From: Gonium pectorale
Lineage: Eukaryota; Chlorophyta; Chlorophyceae; Chlamydomonadales; Volvocaceae
NCBI GenBank assembly: GCA_001584585.1
Contig: LSYV01000038.1
Span: 842,210 to 855,423 of the forward strand
Length of the DNA stretch: 13,214 bases
Direction: 5' to 3'
Made by a program: the position numbers and the translations under genes
Shown here: piece after piece, positions 1 through 8,927 of the stretch
Layout of the letters: each line of letters begins with the position of its first letter
Numbering within the stretch: position 1 is the stretch's first letter
Notes under the pieces: generated by a model
What the model saw: the letters and a program-made list of their open reading frames with translations, nothing else
Database searches by the model: none
Told to the model about the DNA's origin: nothing

Positions 1-140
1 CGTCTCCGAGGGCGGTTGGGGCGCTGCGGCAGGGCACAGCGGGGCGCGAGCTCCGCGGGGCTTGGCCCCTCGCACAACCCTCGCCGAAGCGTTGACCCCT
101 CTCACGTGTCGTGTGTCCCTCCCCTGCCCTCCCCTCCCAG

Positions 141-479
141 GGCGCCTGCTCCGTGTCCGCCCATGCTCTCCACACAACGGGGGGCCTCGACTCGCTGGCC
201 CTGGGGGTGGAGGAGGAGCCCGGCGGCTCCGAGGTGGAGGCAGGCGAGGAGGCGGAGGCGGACCATCGGACCGAGGTGTTCAAGCTCACAGAGGTACGGC
301 CCAGCTCTTGAAGGGCGACCTTTGCCGCGCGCGCGTGTGTCTTGTAAACAACCAGAATTCCATTTTGACGAGCTGCGGCGGCGTGTACATGCTGGGTGGC
401 CCTACTACTCGGGCATCCATCGGCCAGCGGACAGCACCGGATGCCCTGCCTTGACGTGCTCGTGCCGGCCCCGTCGTCG

Positions 480-522
<43 letters not shown>

Positions 523-3422
523 TGCCGTACAGGTGGACCTCCCTGACATCCCCGCCGCCGAGACCGAGACCGCCCTGCGACCCGTCCTCGCCCACGGCGA
601 AGAGGCCGCTGACGGCGGCGCCGCAGCCACGTACGGGTATCCAGACGCTGCCACCGGGCTCGACGCTGGCGCCGCCGCAGCCGCCGCAGCCGCGGCGGCG
701 GCGGACCCGTGGGGCGGTCCGCGCTCGCCGTCCTGCGCCGCGCTGCCGCCGCCGCCGTCGCTGCCGCTGCTCCCGCCGGTGCCGTCGGTGCGGCGGCCCG
801 ACACGCGGGCCTTCCGGCGCGCGCTCCAGGACCTGCGCCGCAGCGCACCGGCATACCTCATGCAGGTGCGCAAGAAGGCGTTTAGGGTGTATGCGGGCAG
901 TAGATCAGGGTTCATGCGGGCAGTAGATCAGGGTCTATGCGGGCAGGGAGGTCCGCAAGAAGGCGCGCTGGCATGTCACGGCGTGCTGCGACGCGGCGCA
1001 GCCTACCGGCACTGCGTGTGCGCCGTACAACGCCGTACAACGAGGCGCATACCCATTCCTCGCCGCTGCCTCTCTGCCTCTCTGCCTTTCTGTCCTCTTC
1101 TCGTAGCGTAAGGGCCCTAGGTCGTTGCACTGACGGGGGGAGGGAGGGCTGCTCCCCGTTGCCGGGCGGCAGGGAGAGGGCCCGGGTGCCGGTGGGGGCC
1201 GGGCAAGAGCCGGCATGGGCGGGGCTAGTCGGCACGGGGAGGACCCCGTCTCCCCATGTCTGCCTATCGTTGCCATTACCGTTACATGTACTGGTACCAG
1301 TACCGGTTGACGCGGCTCGGGGGCGCGGGCTCGCGACTACCCGGGCAAGCGGCAGTGGGCGCGGGAGCAGGCTGATTGGGCTGGGGTCGGGCGGGTCGCA
1401 GCACGAAAACAAACGGTGTGCGGGCTGGTGGCGGCATGCGGCTTTCGAGCGGCTGCGTGCAGCCGGCGCGTGTGGCCGCGTGTCGGAGACGCCAAGCCTT
1501 CAGCATTGCTTACGAAGTGTCATTGACGTCACTGATGTCACTGACGTGCTGTGTTTCTGTGCCTTCACGCGCGTTGGGGCTGATTTGGATGCCCCGCGCC
1601 CGCGCCCGCACCTCCGCAGCGCCTGCGGATTCCGGACCCTCGGGAGGCGCTGGCGGCCGCGGCATCGCAGACGGGCGCAATGGTGCCGCCGCCAGGGACC
1701 GTCTCCCCGGCGGCGGCGCAGCGGCGCAGGCGATCGCGCAACGGCGGCGCCGGCGGCACTCGGCGAACTGCATGGCCTAGCACACGAGGGTCCGCCGCCG
1801 CCGGCGAGGCCGCCGCGAGTGCCGCCGGCCTGGCGGCGGAGGACTCGTGCATGTCGTACGAGTCGTACATGTCGGCGGGCAGCGCGGGAGGCGGCGCCGG
1901 TGCGGGCGCCGGCGCCGGCGGGCTCGGCGGGTCCGGCAGCGGGTTGGGTTTCGCCTCCGCGCCTGCGACGTTGAGGTGGGACCAGGGGCAGGCGGCTGCC
2001 GGGCTGTACGGCGGCCATGTGCACTATTCGTACGGCACTGATGCGGCGGGGGCGGAGGCGGTCGATCCCACGGGAACCTTCCGCTCTGGCGACGCCGCCG
2101 CCGCCAGCGCGGCCGCCACCAGCGCCGCCGCGTCGGCGGCTGCCGGCGCCTACTGTACGACGTACGGCGCGGGTTTTAACCGCTACCGTCGCTGGAGCAT
2201 GTTTGCGATCGATCCCGCAGCTGAGCATCCCGACTACTGGCAGGCAAGTTGCTTAGAGTTTAGAGTTTAGGCAGTTGGCAGTTGGCAGTTAGCAGCGGCT
2301 GGCTGAACCGCAACTGTAACGGTATTACGCACACATTACTCGTTACTCGTGCACCAGGGTGTCTACAGAGACGAGAGACCCTGCGGTTCCCTTGGCCCTA
2401 ACCGTAACCTGTCATACCCGTTGCCATGACCTGCTCAGGCCAAGGCAGCGGCGCTGCTGATGCGACACACAAGGCGCGCCGTGCGCGGGGTGGCCGGCGC
2501 AGGCGGTGCTGTCGCGTTCGCCGCCGCGGCCGCCAACGCCTCCGCCACCGCGGCCGCCGCCGCTGACCGTGACATCCAGCTGGGTAGCGGCACCGTGCTG
2601 CCGCCGCCGGCGGCGGTAGCGGCGGCGGCGGGCGCTGCCGTGGCGGCGGCTGCGGCGGCGCGGGCGCGCCGCTCGCCCTCCCACCTGGACCAGCCGGCCA
2701 CCCCACCACCGCAGTTGCAGCAGCAGGGGCAGCAGCAGGGGCAGCAGCAGGGGCAGCAGCAGGGGCAGCAGCAGGGGCAGCAGGAGCAGCAGGGGCAGCA
2801 GGGGCAGCAGGGGCAGCAGCCGGAGCAACAGTTCTCTCGGGATGACAATAACCAGTGGGCTGTCTCGCAGCGCTCCCCGCCCGGCAGCGGCGGCGGCGCC
2901 GGGGCTGCCACCAACCAGCGGCCCAGCCTGCCCAGCCTGCCCAGCCTTCCAAGCCTTCCGAGCCTTCCCAGCCTACCGGTAATGCCCGGACCGTCTTCAG
3001 CCGCTGTGGGCGCTGGTCCAGCCGCGGGATCCGGTCGGCACCCAACGTCATCCAATATGCACGCGGCAGCAGGAGGGCCGGCGGCCGCCGCCACCTCGGC
3101 GCCGTACGGCGGGACCGGCGGCAGCGACAGCCACGCGCTGAGGCTCCCGCACGGCAGCGGCGCCGGCGGCGCCGCGGCGCCGGCGCGGAGGCACCGGTCG
3201 CTGGCTGACGTGGCGCCGCCGCCGCCGCCGGCTGTGCACTCCGTCTCACCGACTCGCGGCCCGCGGAGTCACGGCGGCGCACAGCCGGTCCAGGCGGCGG
3301 TAGGGGTCGGCGTTGGCGGCATAGGCGGGGTGGGCATCAGTGCGGTCGGGCGGACGTCGCCCGGACGGACCCGTGGGTCGGTGTTGCCGGCCGTGTCGCG
3401 CGGCTCCCTCCACACCCGCTAA
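141..3422 (+). CDS. Unrecognised low-complexity protein, 5' partial, five exons seen
   Basis: I do not recognise this gene. Proposed exons are 141-293, 533-865, 951-1034 (tentative end), 1620-2243 and 2439-3422, all in phase 0, with stop TAA at 3420-3422 and about 725 residues. The reading frame is closed by a TGA at 93 and a strong pyrimidine-rich acceptor precedes 141, so the start lies upstream of the window or in its first bases. The protein is acidic at first (Glu/Ala-rich), then has poly-Ala, Pro-rich and Gly/Ala stretches, a Gln-Gly repeat and a Ser-Leu-Pro repeat. More ordinary segments are RRPDTRAFRRALQDLRR (exon 2), YCTTYGAGFNRYRRW with HPDYWQ (exon 4), and a basic stretch at the start of exon 5. 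Wobble positions are strongly G/C in the chosen frame. No membrane span or catalytic motif is visible. It could be a regulatory or scaffold protein; that is a guess. The exon chain is fairly secure except exon 3. Confidence 0.68.
486..519. repeat. (GT)17 microsatellite in an intron of the first gene
   Basis: Seventeen GT units run into a five-T tract and then the acceptor GCCGTACAG, with the next exon starting at 533. The repeat therefore lies directly against the 3' splice site and supplies the pyrimidine tract region of the 294-532 intron. Confidence 0.95.
866..950 (+). other. 85-base intron flanked by a duplicated AGGT segment
   Basis: The exon before it ends ATGCAG and the intron begins GTGCGCAAG; it ends GCAGGGAG before GTCCGCAAG. 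The 18 bases at 863-880 and 948-965 match at 16 positions, and both hold AGGT at the splice point. The inside is a 23-base tandem repeat (starts 891, 914 and 937; the last copy is cut short). Splicing keeps phase 0. If the intron is not removed, the frame continues at least to about 1110. Confidence 0.55.
891..950. repeat. 23-base tandem repeat, about 2.6 copies
   Basis: The unit starts ATGCGGGCAGTAGATCAGGG. Copies begin at 891, 914 and 937, the third being truncated at the putative acceptor. The first two differ only in their last two or three bases. Confidence 0.9.
1288..1303. repeat. 16-base perfect palindrome
   Basis: GTACTGGTACCAGTAC reads the same on both strands. It lies in the probable 1035-1619 intron, in an unusually AT-balanced patch. 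Confidence 0.9.
1524..1550. repeat. Three tandem CRE-like 9-mers
   Basis: TGACGTCAC, TGATGTCAC and TGACGTGCT follow one another without spacing. The first contains the palindrome TGACGTCA, the classic bZIP/CREB target. They sit in an intron, so a regulatory role is only a possibility. Confidence 0.7.
2244..2438 (+). other. GC-AG intron
   Basis: The exon ends TGGCAG and the intron starts GCAAGT, the well-known strong consensus of GC-AG introns; no GT donor keeps the frame here. The acceptor CCTGCTCAG ends at 2438. Both sides are phase 0 and the joined frame reads HPDYWQ then AKAAALLMRH. The intron holds short tandem motifs (TTTAGAG at about 2257-2270 and GCAGTTG at about 2271-2290). Confidence 0.7.
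2718..2820 (+). repeat. Gln-Gly coding minisatellite
   Basis: The in-frame 12-base unit CAGCAGCAGGGG or 9-base unit CAGCAGGGG repeats about eight times and encodes QQQG and then QQG blocks inside exon 5 of the first gene. It is a likely length-variable site. Confidence 0.95.
2925..2978 (+). repeat. Ser-Leu-Pro repeat, six copies
   Basis: Six consecutive 9-base units of the type AGCCTGCCC or AGCCTTCCN encode SLP x6 within exon 5 of the first gene. Third positions differ between copies, so the amino acid repeat is kept better than the DNA. Confidence 0.95.
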
Positions 3423-3517
3423 GCAGGCTGCGTACCGAGCTGGCAAATGGCGTGCCAACAACAAGCAAGAAAGCATGTAGGCACGTAGGCAGCAAGTACG
3501 CTAACCTAGCAATCTGG

Positions 3518-3544
3518 GGTGTACCCGGTGTACCCGGTGTACCT
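3518..3544. repeat. 9-base tandem repeat, three copies
   Basis: GGTGTACCC, GGTGTACCC and GGTGTACCT are in tandem about 100 bases after the stop codon of the first gene. The unit is a near-palindrome around GTAC. Confidence 0.9.
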
Positions 3545-4117
3545 GGCATTGTGGAATGTGTAGATGGTATTAGGGATGCAGCCGTACTGCTGCCGGTGTG
3601 GGATGTGGCGAGGGGCCCCCGCAGTGGCGCCGCGCAGGCCCGAGGGGGCCCACGGAGGCCCGCGTGCCTCCTGTTGTGTGACCTTTTTGTTGTGAGGTGT
3701 GTGGCACTGGTGTGGTTTGCTGTGCATCGCGCAGGTAGGAACGGTATGTGGAAAGGAGGCTTGGGTTTTGTTGAGCGTCGCGGTTTCGTGTCCATGGCTG
3801 TTTGGATGCGTGGTTTCTCTGTGGCTGGGCTAAGGCGTGCCTTTGCAGCTGTTGGGGAGCATTGCAGCGAGTCGGGATAGGACCCGCATTACGGTGCCCT
3901 TTAGTCTGCACCGAGCTGGCGGTCGAATGGTTGGGCAGGCGGTTGTCGGGATCATTCGCTGTGCTGCGAAATTCTGCATTCAACTGCCGTCTTCACCGAA
4001 AGAGAGCGCAGTGTCCGCGCGCGATTGACTTGCGGGTGGCCAATCCTGGCACGGCCGAGATGGTGCGTGCGGGCGCGCGGGGGCAGCTGGCGGCGTGTCC
4101 TGCTCCCTAGAACTTCC

Positions 4118-4123
4118 AATAAA
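4118..4123 (+). terminator. Possible AATAAA poly(A) signal
   Basis: AATAAA stands about 700 bases after the first gene's stop. Chlorophyte genes usually use TGTAA, which I did not find on this strand, so this is only a weak candidate for the 3' end. Confidence 0.25.
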
Positions 4124-5345
4124 TAGACACATGCCGTACTGGTTACTGAACTCTGTGCCACGAATGCTCGCATCGCCATCGCTGTCAGCAGTGCGGCATT
4201 GCGCTATGGGGAAGGGGCGGACTTCCCCTCGGCAATGGGCCCCCCTTGGTGTGGAGGAACGGAGGTATGGGGACGGTGCTTTGGGGCCGGTGGCGCATCG
4301 GTACGGTAGCAGCCGGTCGTCAGGGGTCATTGAGCCCGCGGCACCTGGCGCCCGAGCAGGCGCACTACGTAACGTGCGTGATCATGTGTGACCCATGGGC
4401 CGCGGCGCACGGTGCGTGGCAGTCCCGGCCGGTAGTATTGGATTGCCGGCATGTACGACGTGTGGACGGTACGGCGCACCGGCATGGGCTTGTGCATGGG
4501 GCAGTCGGGCACAAAGGCCGTCTGCCGCCCTGCCGGTACTTGCATCTCCTCGCAATGCTTCGTCGCACATTGCGCCCCGGGCATCCGCGTGTGGGCTCCG
4601 CCTAGGGGCTCCCTGCGTCTCTCGCTCTCGCTGTGTGGACCGACGGGGCACAGGCCACAGCTGAAAGGTTCCTTACGGACGGCATGGTTCATCCCGCTCC
4701 CTCTTTGGGCTGTGTAGCTCCCCAAGTGCAGTGTTTCCTCTTTGGGCTCCCTCTTTCTGTGTCTTTTTTTATATCCCCGCGATTCAGGACGCGCGCCCGC
4801 CCCTGCACCCGCCACCGTCCGCCCGCCCCTGACGCGGTTGATGCAGGACGGGGCCCTTTTGTGGCAGTCACTGGCGCGGTGGGCGCATGCACCGGACGCT
4901 CGCCTGGCGGTGTGGGTCGGGTGGTGTTTGACCTTCTGTGGCAGTCATCCGCTAACAGGCCGGCTGCCCCAGTGGAGGTCGATGCCGGCAGCCTCCGGTA
5001 CTTCGCTCCGAAGCCACCGACACCACACCCTAGCACATGTCCTGGCATGCTGGGGTGGACGCCCCGGGCTGGCAGCAGCGTGGCGTAGGCGGCCGGGTAT
5101 TCGGAGGTTACGCAGTGTCACCAACTGGTTGCCAACAGTCTGCAAATCATCGGCCCTTCGTGTGCTGGATAGTCCCCTTACGCAGCTTGCTCAAGCCGGG
5201 GCCGCCAAAACGCCTGAACGCCGCAGTTGCTGCTTGCAGTCCAGCTGCCGACTGCGCTTCGGCTCGCTTACTACACCCACAGCAAGCAGAGCACCCTCCA
5301 GAGGGCGCCAGCAAGACGGATCACGGAGGAATTGTGCTTTTGAAG

Positions 5346-5350
5346 TTACA
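5346..5350 (-). terminator. TGTAA poly(A) signal of psaO
   Basis: The minus strand reads TGTAA here, the standard chlorophyte polyadenylation signal. It is the only one I found downstream of the psaO stop. It gives a 3' UTR of about 600 bases that is G/T-rich on the minus strand (C/A-rich as printed at 5700-5900). Confidence 0.6.
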
Positions 5351-5950
5351 ACATGAGCTTTTTGTACATAGCCGAGCTGGCATACACACACAAGGGATGC
5401 GTGCGCCAGACAGCCCCGCCTGCACAAGCAGGCAAATATGAGTTCCGCTTCATAATCTTCTCTGGAAAGTAACATACAGCGCAGCACCGGTAACGCCAGG
5501 CCGGGCGCGCAGGCTCTCCAGTAGAAGCCGCCTCTTGCGAGGAGAAACAACCGGTTGCCTCTGCCGCCCTCCAAGAAAATCCCGACGCTCACCCCGGACG
5601 CATGCGCTCCGCAAAATGGGCTCTCCCGACCCCTCACGGGGCGCAGGCGCCCCCAAACGACCGACCCGCGGGTCGATCCCGAGCCACCCTTGAGACCGAC
5701 TAAGTCAGCCCCACACAGCGGCAGACACAGCCTGCACGCGAAACGCCAGACCCGTGCACTGCCACATCGTGGAACGTGGCACACCGCCACAGCCACCCCA
5801 ATAGCCATACGGCTGCCGCCACTAGGCGTTAGACACCCACACCCACAGAATGCGCTTCACAGCCGGCAGCGGCCCCAGCAGCCGCCACGGACCGGCATTC
5901 CGCGGCGTTTCAGCAGGCGGTTGGCGGACGGGGTTGGTTGGCGTGGTAGT

Positions 5951-7152
5951 TTACCAGTAGCCCTGCTTGCGGCCCTGGACGCCAATCTGGCCCAGGGTGA
6001 TGGTCAGGAACAGGCCCAGGTGCCAGGTGATCAGGTACAGCCTGGAGGTGGGGAGGGTGATGAGGAAGCAGAGGGTGGTGAAAAGGTTAGGTGGAGCGAC
6101 ACAGCACGGTAACCAGAATATTTGTGGTACGGAGTGCGGGGCCGGGTTGGTGCCCGGCAGGGAAGGCCGGAAAGGCAAGTAAGGCTCTTGACACATGCCT
6201 CAAGGTTCGTTGGACAAGGAACAAGCAAGGAGACTGAAATACTCGTATTGGGTATCAAACGATTGGTGGTGTGTGGCAGCCCTGCGGCTTTGAAGCCCGG
6301 CCATCAACTCCCTACATCAAGAGCACCAGGTGACATCTCTCTTCTATGTGCGATCACGTGCAGACGATGGATGCGAACGGCGCAGAAACGAATTTCACTG
6401 CTCAGCTTCAGGAGGGTAAAGCCTCAGGGCCTCTCTAACCCAGACACCTCGCCCCACCACCACCCCTACATTTAGCGACGGCTGGTTCGGCAGGTTTCAG
6501 CAACACGACCACGCCCAAGACCGTTAGCACGTCTCCCCCCCCCCTGTTACGAAGGGGTGAAACAGCGCCCAACCCGCTCGGGCACCCACCAGAACTTGTC
6601 CGACAGGGCCGGGCCGGTGGGGAAGTGAGCCAGCTGCTCGCCGATCGACTGGGTGAACAGGCCGAACAGCGACTGGCCGCCGAAGGCCGAGACGCCAATG
6701 TTCGAGGGGATGGTCTGCGCGACAACAGCCAAGCGAGTTCGATAAACAAAATGAAGATCACTCCAGGTTACACAATGCATAAGCAGTCCGTGGGCAGGCC
6801 AGGCAGGCCTCCCAGGCAGCTCACCCAGCCGGCGAAGCCCAGGACGGGGACCAGAGGGTCCGACTTGACCCAGTCACGGGGGAAGGACTTGTTGCTGCGG
6901 GTCAATCCAAAAGAAGGAAGCCAGTGAGAGGCATGCGGTTCAGCGAGCACCGTAAGAGGCTCGCGAGAGGCACCATGCAAGCGCTGGACTACACTAACGC
7001 CGGCTGCGGTTCAGTTGCTTGCATGATTGGTGTTTGGTAAAAGGCAATTGCGCTCACCTGGCCTCGGCGCGCACGATCACGGCGCGGCGCGAGACGCGCG
7101 GGCGCTGGGCCAGGGTCGGCATAGCCGAAGCGCGGCTGGCAAGGGCGGCCAT
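5951..7152 (-). CDS. psaO: Photosystem I subunit O (PsaO), chloroplast precursor
   Basis: PsaO is a small two-helix thylakoid subunit of photosystem I. It lies next to PsaL/PsaH in the area where LHCII docks during state transitions. Exons on the minus strand are 7152-7058, 6894-6825, 6714-6590 and 6041-5951. Introns are 163, 110 and 548 bases, all GT-AG with matching phases, giving 126 residues and stop TAA at 5953-5951. Residues 1-29 form a transit peptide rich in Ala, Arg and Ser ending VRA. The mature part has FPRDWVKSDPLVPVLGFAGW (36-55, first hydrophobic segment), PSNIGVSAFGGQSLFGLFTQ and LAHFPTGPALSDKFW, and a second helix LYLITWHLGLFLTITLGQIG. It ends in the highly typical GVQGRKQGYW. 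The start ATG has a good context (GCAGCCATGG). Length and C-terminus match the family, and nothing is broken. Confidence 0.96.
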
Positions 7153-7252
7153 GGCTGCTTTTTTGGCGACTGAAACAGGTCAAAAGAAGAAGCCGTTGGA
7201 CAAACAAAATGCAGCGCGGCGAAGGCCAATAAGCGGATCTTGCGACACGGGG

Positions 7253-7339
7253 CCTTATATGCTTGCATGGGCGAACCACGGTGTCTGCGTAGTTCTATAT
7301 AACAGTTTGCTCTTCGTTGAAGATATTAATATCCTTCAA
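7253..7339 (-). promoter_or_regulatory. psaO core promoter candidates
   Basis: Read on the minus strand, two TATA-like boxes lie upstream of the psaO ATG at 7152: TTATATAG around 7302-7295 and TATAAGG around 7259-7253. They predict a 5' UTR of roughly 70-120 bases. Just upstream, 7317-7339 is a near-perfect inverted repeat, TTGAAGATATT / AATATC(C)TTCAA with one bulged C, strikingly AT-rich for this genome. Which box is used is not decided by the sequence. Confidence 0.45.
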
Positions 7340-7783
7340 GCCTGCCGAGCGGTGGCCCCCTCCCTCCTGTGCCATGCCAAATGGTGACACTGTTGCCTGT
7401 TTGCACGCTGAGGCTCGCAAAAAGTAGTAGCGTGCCCCTTGCGCCGTGTGCACCGCTCTAGCAGTGGTGGGCAGGGCAATCGAGGTCCCGCGTGGTCGCC
7501 ACTGTGTATCGGGTGCCCTGCATCGAGGCGCAGTCAGGGAGTCACCCTCTCACCAGCCCTCCTGGTGCTATGCATTGGACTGGCTGTACAGTGGCTAATA
7601 TTGGGAAGCTTGGGGCAGCTTGGGCCGTCGGTGAAACACGGTTGGACCGCCACGCTGCAGGGTTTGGCGTGGCCGGGATTTCAGTCGACGGGTCGCATGA
7701 CGTCCCCGCACCGATGGACCCAAAGCATTTACGGTTTGAGTGCGTTATTGGTTGTCGCTGGGCTGCGCTGGCGGAAAGCCCCT

Positions 7784-7854
7784 TGAAAAAACGATAACCA
7801 GAAACGGGGAAGGCAGCCTCTACGGACATACACACCCGAGGGTGTGATGTTTCC
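7784..7854. repeat. Dispersed repeat, copy 1
   Basis: It begins GAAAAAACGATAACCAGAAAC and contains GCCTCTACGGACATACAC. A hairpin CACACCC-GA-GGGTGTG at 7831-7846 is followed by ATGTTTCC. It aligns with 8134-8209 and 8541-8610. Confidence 0.6.
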
Positions 7855-8133
7855 AGCAGGGCGCCGAGTACAGGGCATGGCGGGCGAGGTATACGGTATA
7901 TGGCCCCTTGGGCGCGCGTATGCTGCTGTGCAGCCGTTGATTGGTTGGTTGCCGGGGTTCTAAGGGTTCTTTCTCCGTGGCCAAAATTGCAGGAATGGAA
8001 GGCAGGGGACGGGATCGTTAGATTTCAGGGGCGCCTCGCAAGGCCTCTGGTTGGCGCATGGGCTATATTTTTCGGGTCGACGCCGCAGTAGTTACGGAAC
8101 AGGGAACACCCTCGCTACATCGCTCGCTGTGGG

Positions 8134-8209
8134 TAGAACAAAGACAAATCTGCGAGATAGAGGGAGCCCGCCTCTACGGCCATACACTATCCGAAGGCGC
8201 GACGTCTCC
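8134..8209. repeat. Dispersed repeat, copy 2
   Basis: It contains CCGCCTCTACGGCCATACAC, then CCGAAGGCGCGACGTCTCC. It shares the CCTCTACGG core and the CGACGT-TCC end with the other copies, about 350 bases after copy 1. Confidence 0.55.
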
Positions 8210-8399
8210 AAAAGGGCGGGTGGGTAGCTCTCACGCCAGCCTCACGGCGCGCGCTGAGGCGCTGCACCCGCGCGGACTGCGAACCGCTTCTGACGCGTCA
8301 GGCGCCACTGACCGGCCTGGAATCATGGGCCCCAAGAGTCTGGGGGCCAGGGAACGTGCCGAGATCGCAGCGGCACGCATCGCATGATAGAGTGCGAGC

Positions 8400-8440
8400 G
8401 GTCGGGTGCCACCATCCCACCGGTTGGGTGCCATCCCACC
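8400..8440. repeat. Tandem pair of about 20 bases
   Basis: GGTCGGGTGCCACCATCCCACC (22 bases) is followed directly by a 19-base copy starting GGTTGGGTGCCATCCCACC. They differ by one substitution and a 3-base length difference. Confidence 0.85.
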
Positions 8441-8540
8441 CGCCCTGGCTTGGACCGCTTGAGCCGCCCGACCACGGCCCAGCCGCCAGCACGGCACGGC
8501 ACGCGGCCGGGCAGCGGCACTCAAGCAGCCCTGCGCGTCT

Positions 8541-8610
8541 TTGACAAACACAAAGCAGAAACAGGGAAGCCGCCTCTACGGGTGTATGCACCCATGCCGC
8601 GACGTTTACG
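8541..8610. repeat. Dispersed repeat, copy 3
   Basis: It contains GACAAACACAAAGCAGAAAC, GGGAAGCCGCCTCTACGG, the small hairpin GGGTG-TATG-CACCC and GCGACGTTTACGG. It is about 400 bases after copy 2 and closest to copy 1 at its left end. Confidence 0.55.
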
Positions 8611-8927
8611 GCACGGCGGGGGGTGGCGGTGGTACAAGCCAGGGCGGGCGGAGGAGACGAGCAGACGGGCTTTCCTTGGGCAGGGGAGCGGGGACGCCTG
8701 CGAGGATCCCGACAGAGTACGGCACGGCGCACACGGGCGCAAACGCGGCGGAGGGCCGCTCCGTTGCTTTTCCAGCGCATCCGCATTCCGCCATCGCCCG
8801 CCCTCCACCCGCCCTATGACTGCGGGAGCCAGTCCCGCCCCGCGCCTGGCGCTTCCACTCGCTGCCCCGTGCCCCGCGCCGCGCCGTGGCGGATCATGGG
8901 AACAATTATCTGGTTCTCTTTTTCTTA

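Larger units (their letters stand above)
1035..1619 (+). other. Probable long intron of the first gene
   Basis: This 585-base stretch holds no convincing exon. The proposed donor is GTACAA at 1035 (in phase 0) and the acceptor CCTCCGCAG ends at 1619; an in-frame TGA at 1581 closes the downstream frame. Inside are a pyrimidine-rich acceptor-like stretch ending at 1106, a 16-base palindrome at 1288-1303 and a CRE-like tandem at 1524-1550. An extra small exon after 1106 cannot be excluded. Confidence 0.45.
3423..5345. other. Convergent 3' region, no supported gene
   Basis: This stretch holds the 3' region of the first gene and the gap to the convergent psaO. The first part is G/T-rich on the plus strand (for example 3660-3860), as algal 3' UTRs often are. 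I saw no TGTAA on the plus strand. An AATAAA is at 4118-4123. A direct repeat of CTTTGGGCT lies at about 4704-4749, next to a T-rich stretch around 4765-4772. CCTTTTGTGGCAGTCA (about 4855) and CCTTCTGTGGCAGTCA (about 4931) are also repeated. Open frames here have uneven codon use and no recognisable domain. Confidence 0.6.
7340..8927. other. Intergenic, no supported gene
   Basis: This region lies upstream of psaO and downstream of the minus-strand gene ending at 8928. Several open frames of 60-185 codons exist on both strands, but none has steady wobble bias or a recognisable motif. It holds three copies of a dispersed repeat (7784, 8134 and 8541) and a tandem pair at 8400-8440. Part of it must be the 3' UTR of the 8928-9635 gene; I found no TGTAA on the minus strand to mark its end. 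Confidence 0.6.

Noticed and set aside
286..915. 209-codon open frame on the minus strand
   Set aside because: It is antisense to the 533-865 exon and reads through the GT microsatellite as a Thr-His repeat; it is a GC-rich shadow.
937..1974. 345-codon open frame on the plus strand
   Set aside because: It spans the probable 1035-1619 intron and then runs out of frame with the 1620-2243 exon; it is Arg/Pro-rich as expected from GC-rich noise.
2255..2290. Telomere-like TTTAGAG units
   Set aside because: There are only two or three imperfect units, with AGAG instead of AGGG, inside an intron; too short to call an interstitial telomere.
2398..3282. 294-codon open frame on the minus strand
   Set aside because: It is the mirror of exon 5; its Pro/Ala repeats come from the CAGCAGGGG minisatellite read backwards.
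4742..5356. 204-codon open frame starting after a pyrimidine-rich stretch
   Set aside because: The acceptor-like TTTTTTTATATCCCCGCGATTCAG at about 4789 is tempting. However, the protein has mixed wobble bases and no domain, and its end runs into the psaO poly(A) signal.
5191..5808. 205-codon open frame on the minus strand
   Set aside because: It lies in the psaO 3' UTR in a G/T-rich strand and has no recognisable feature.
6535..6544. Run of ten C in a psaO intron
   Set aside because: It is a simple homopolymer with no sign of a G-quadruplex series or other function.
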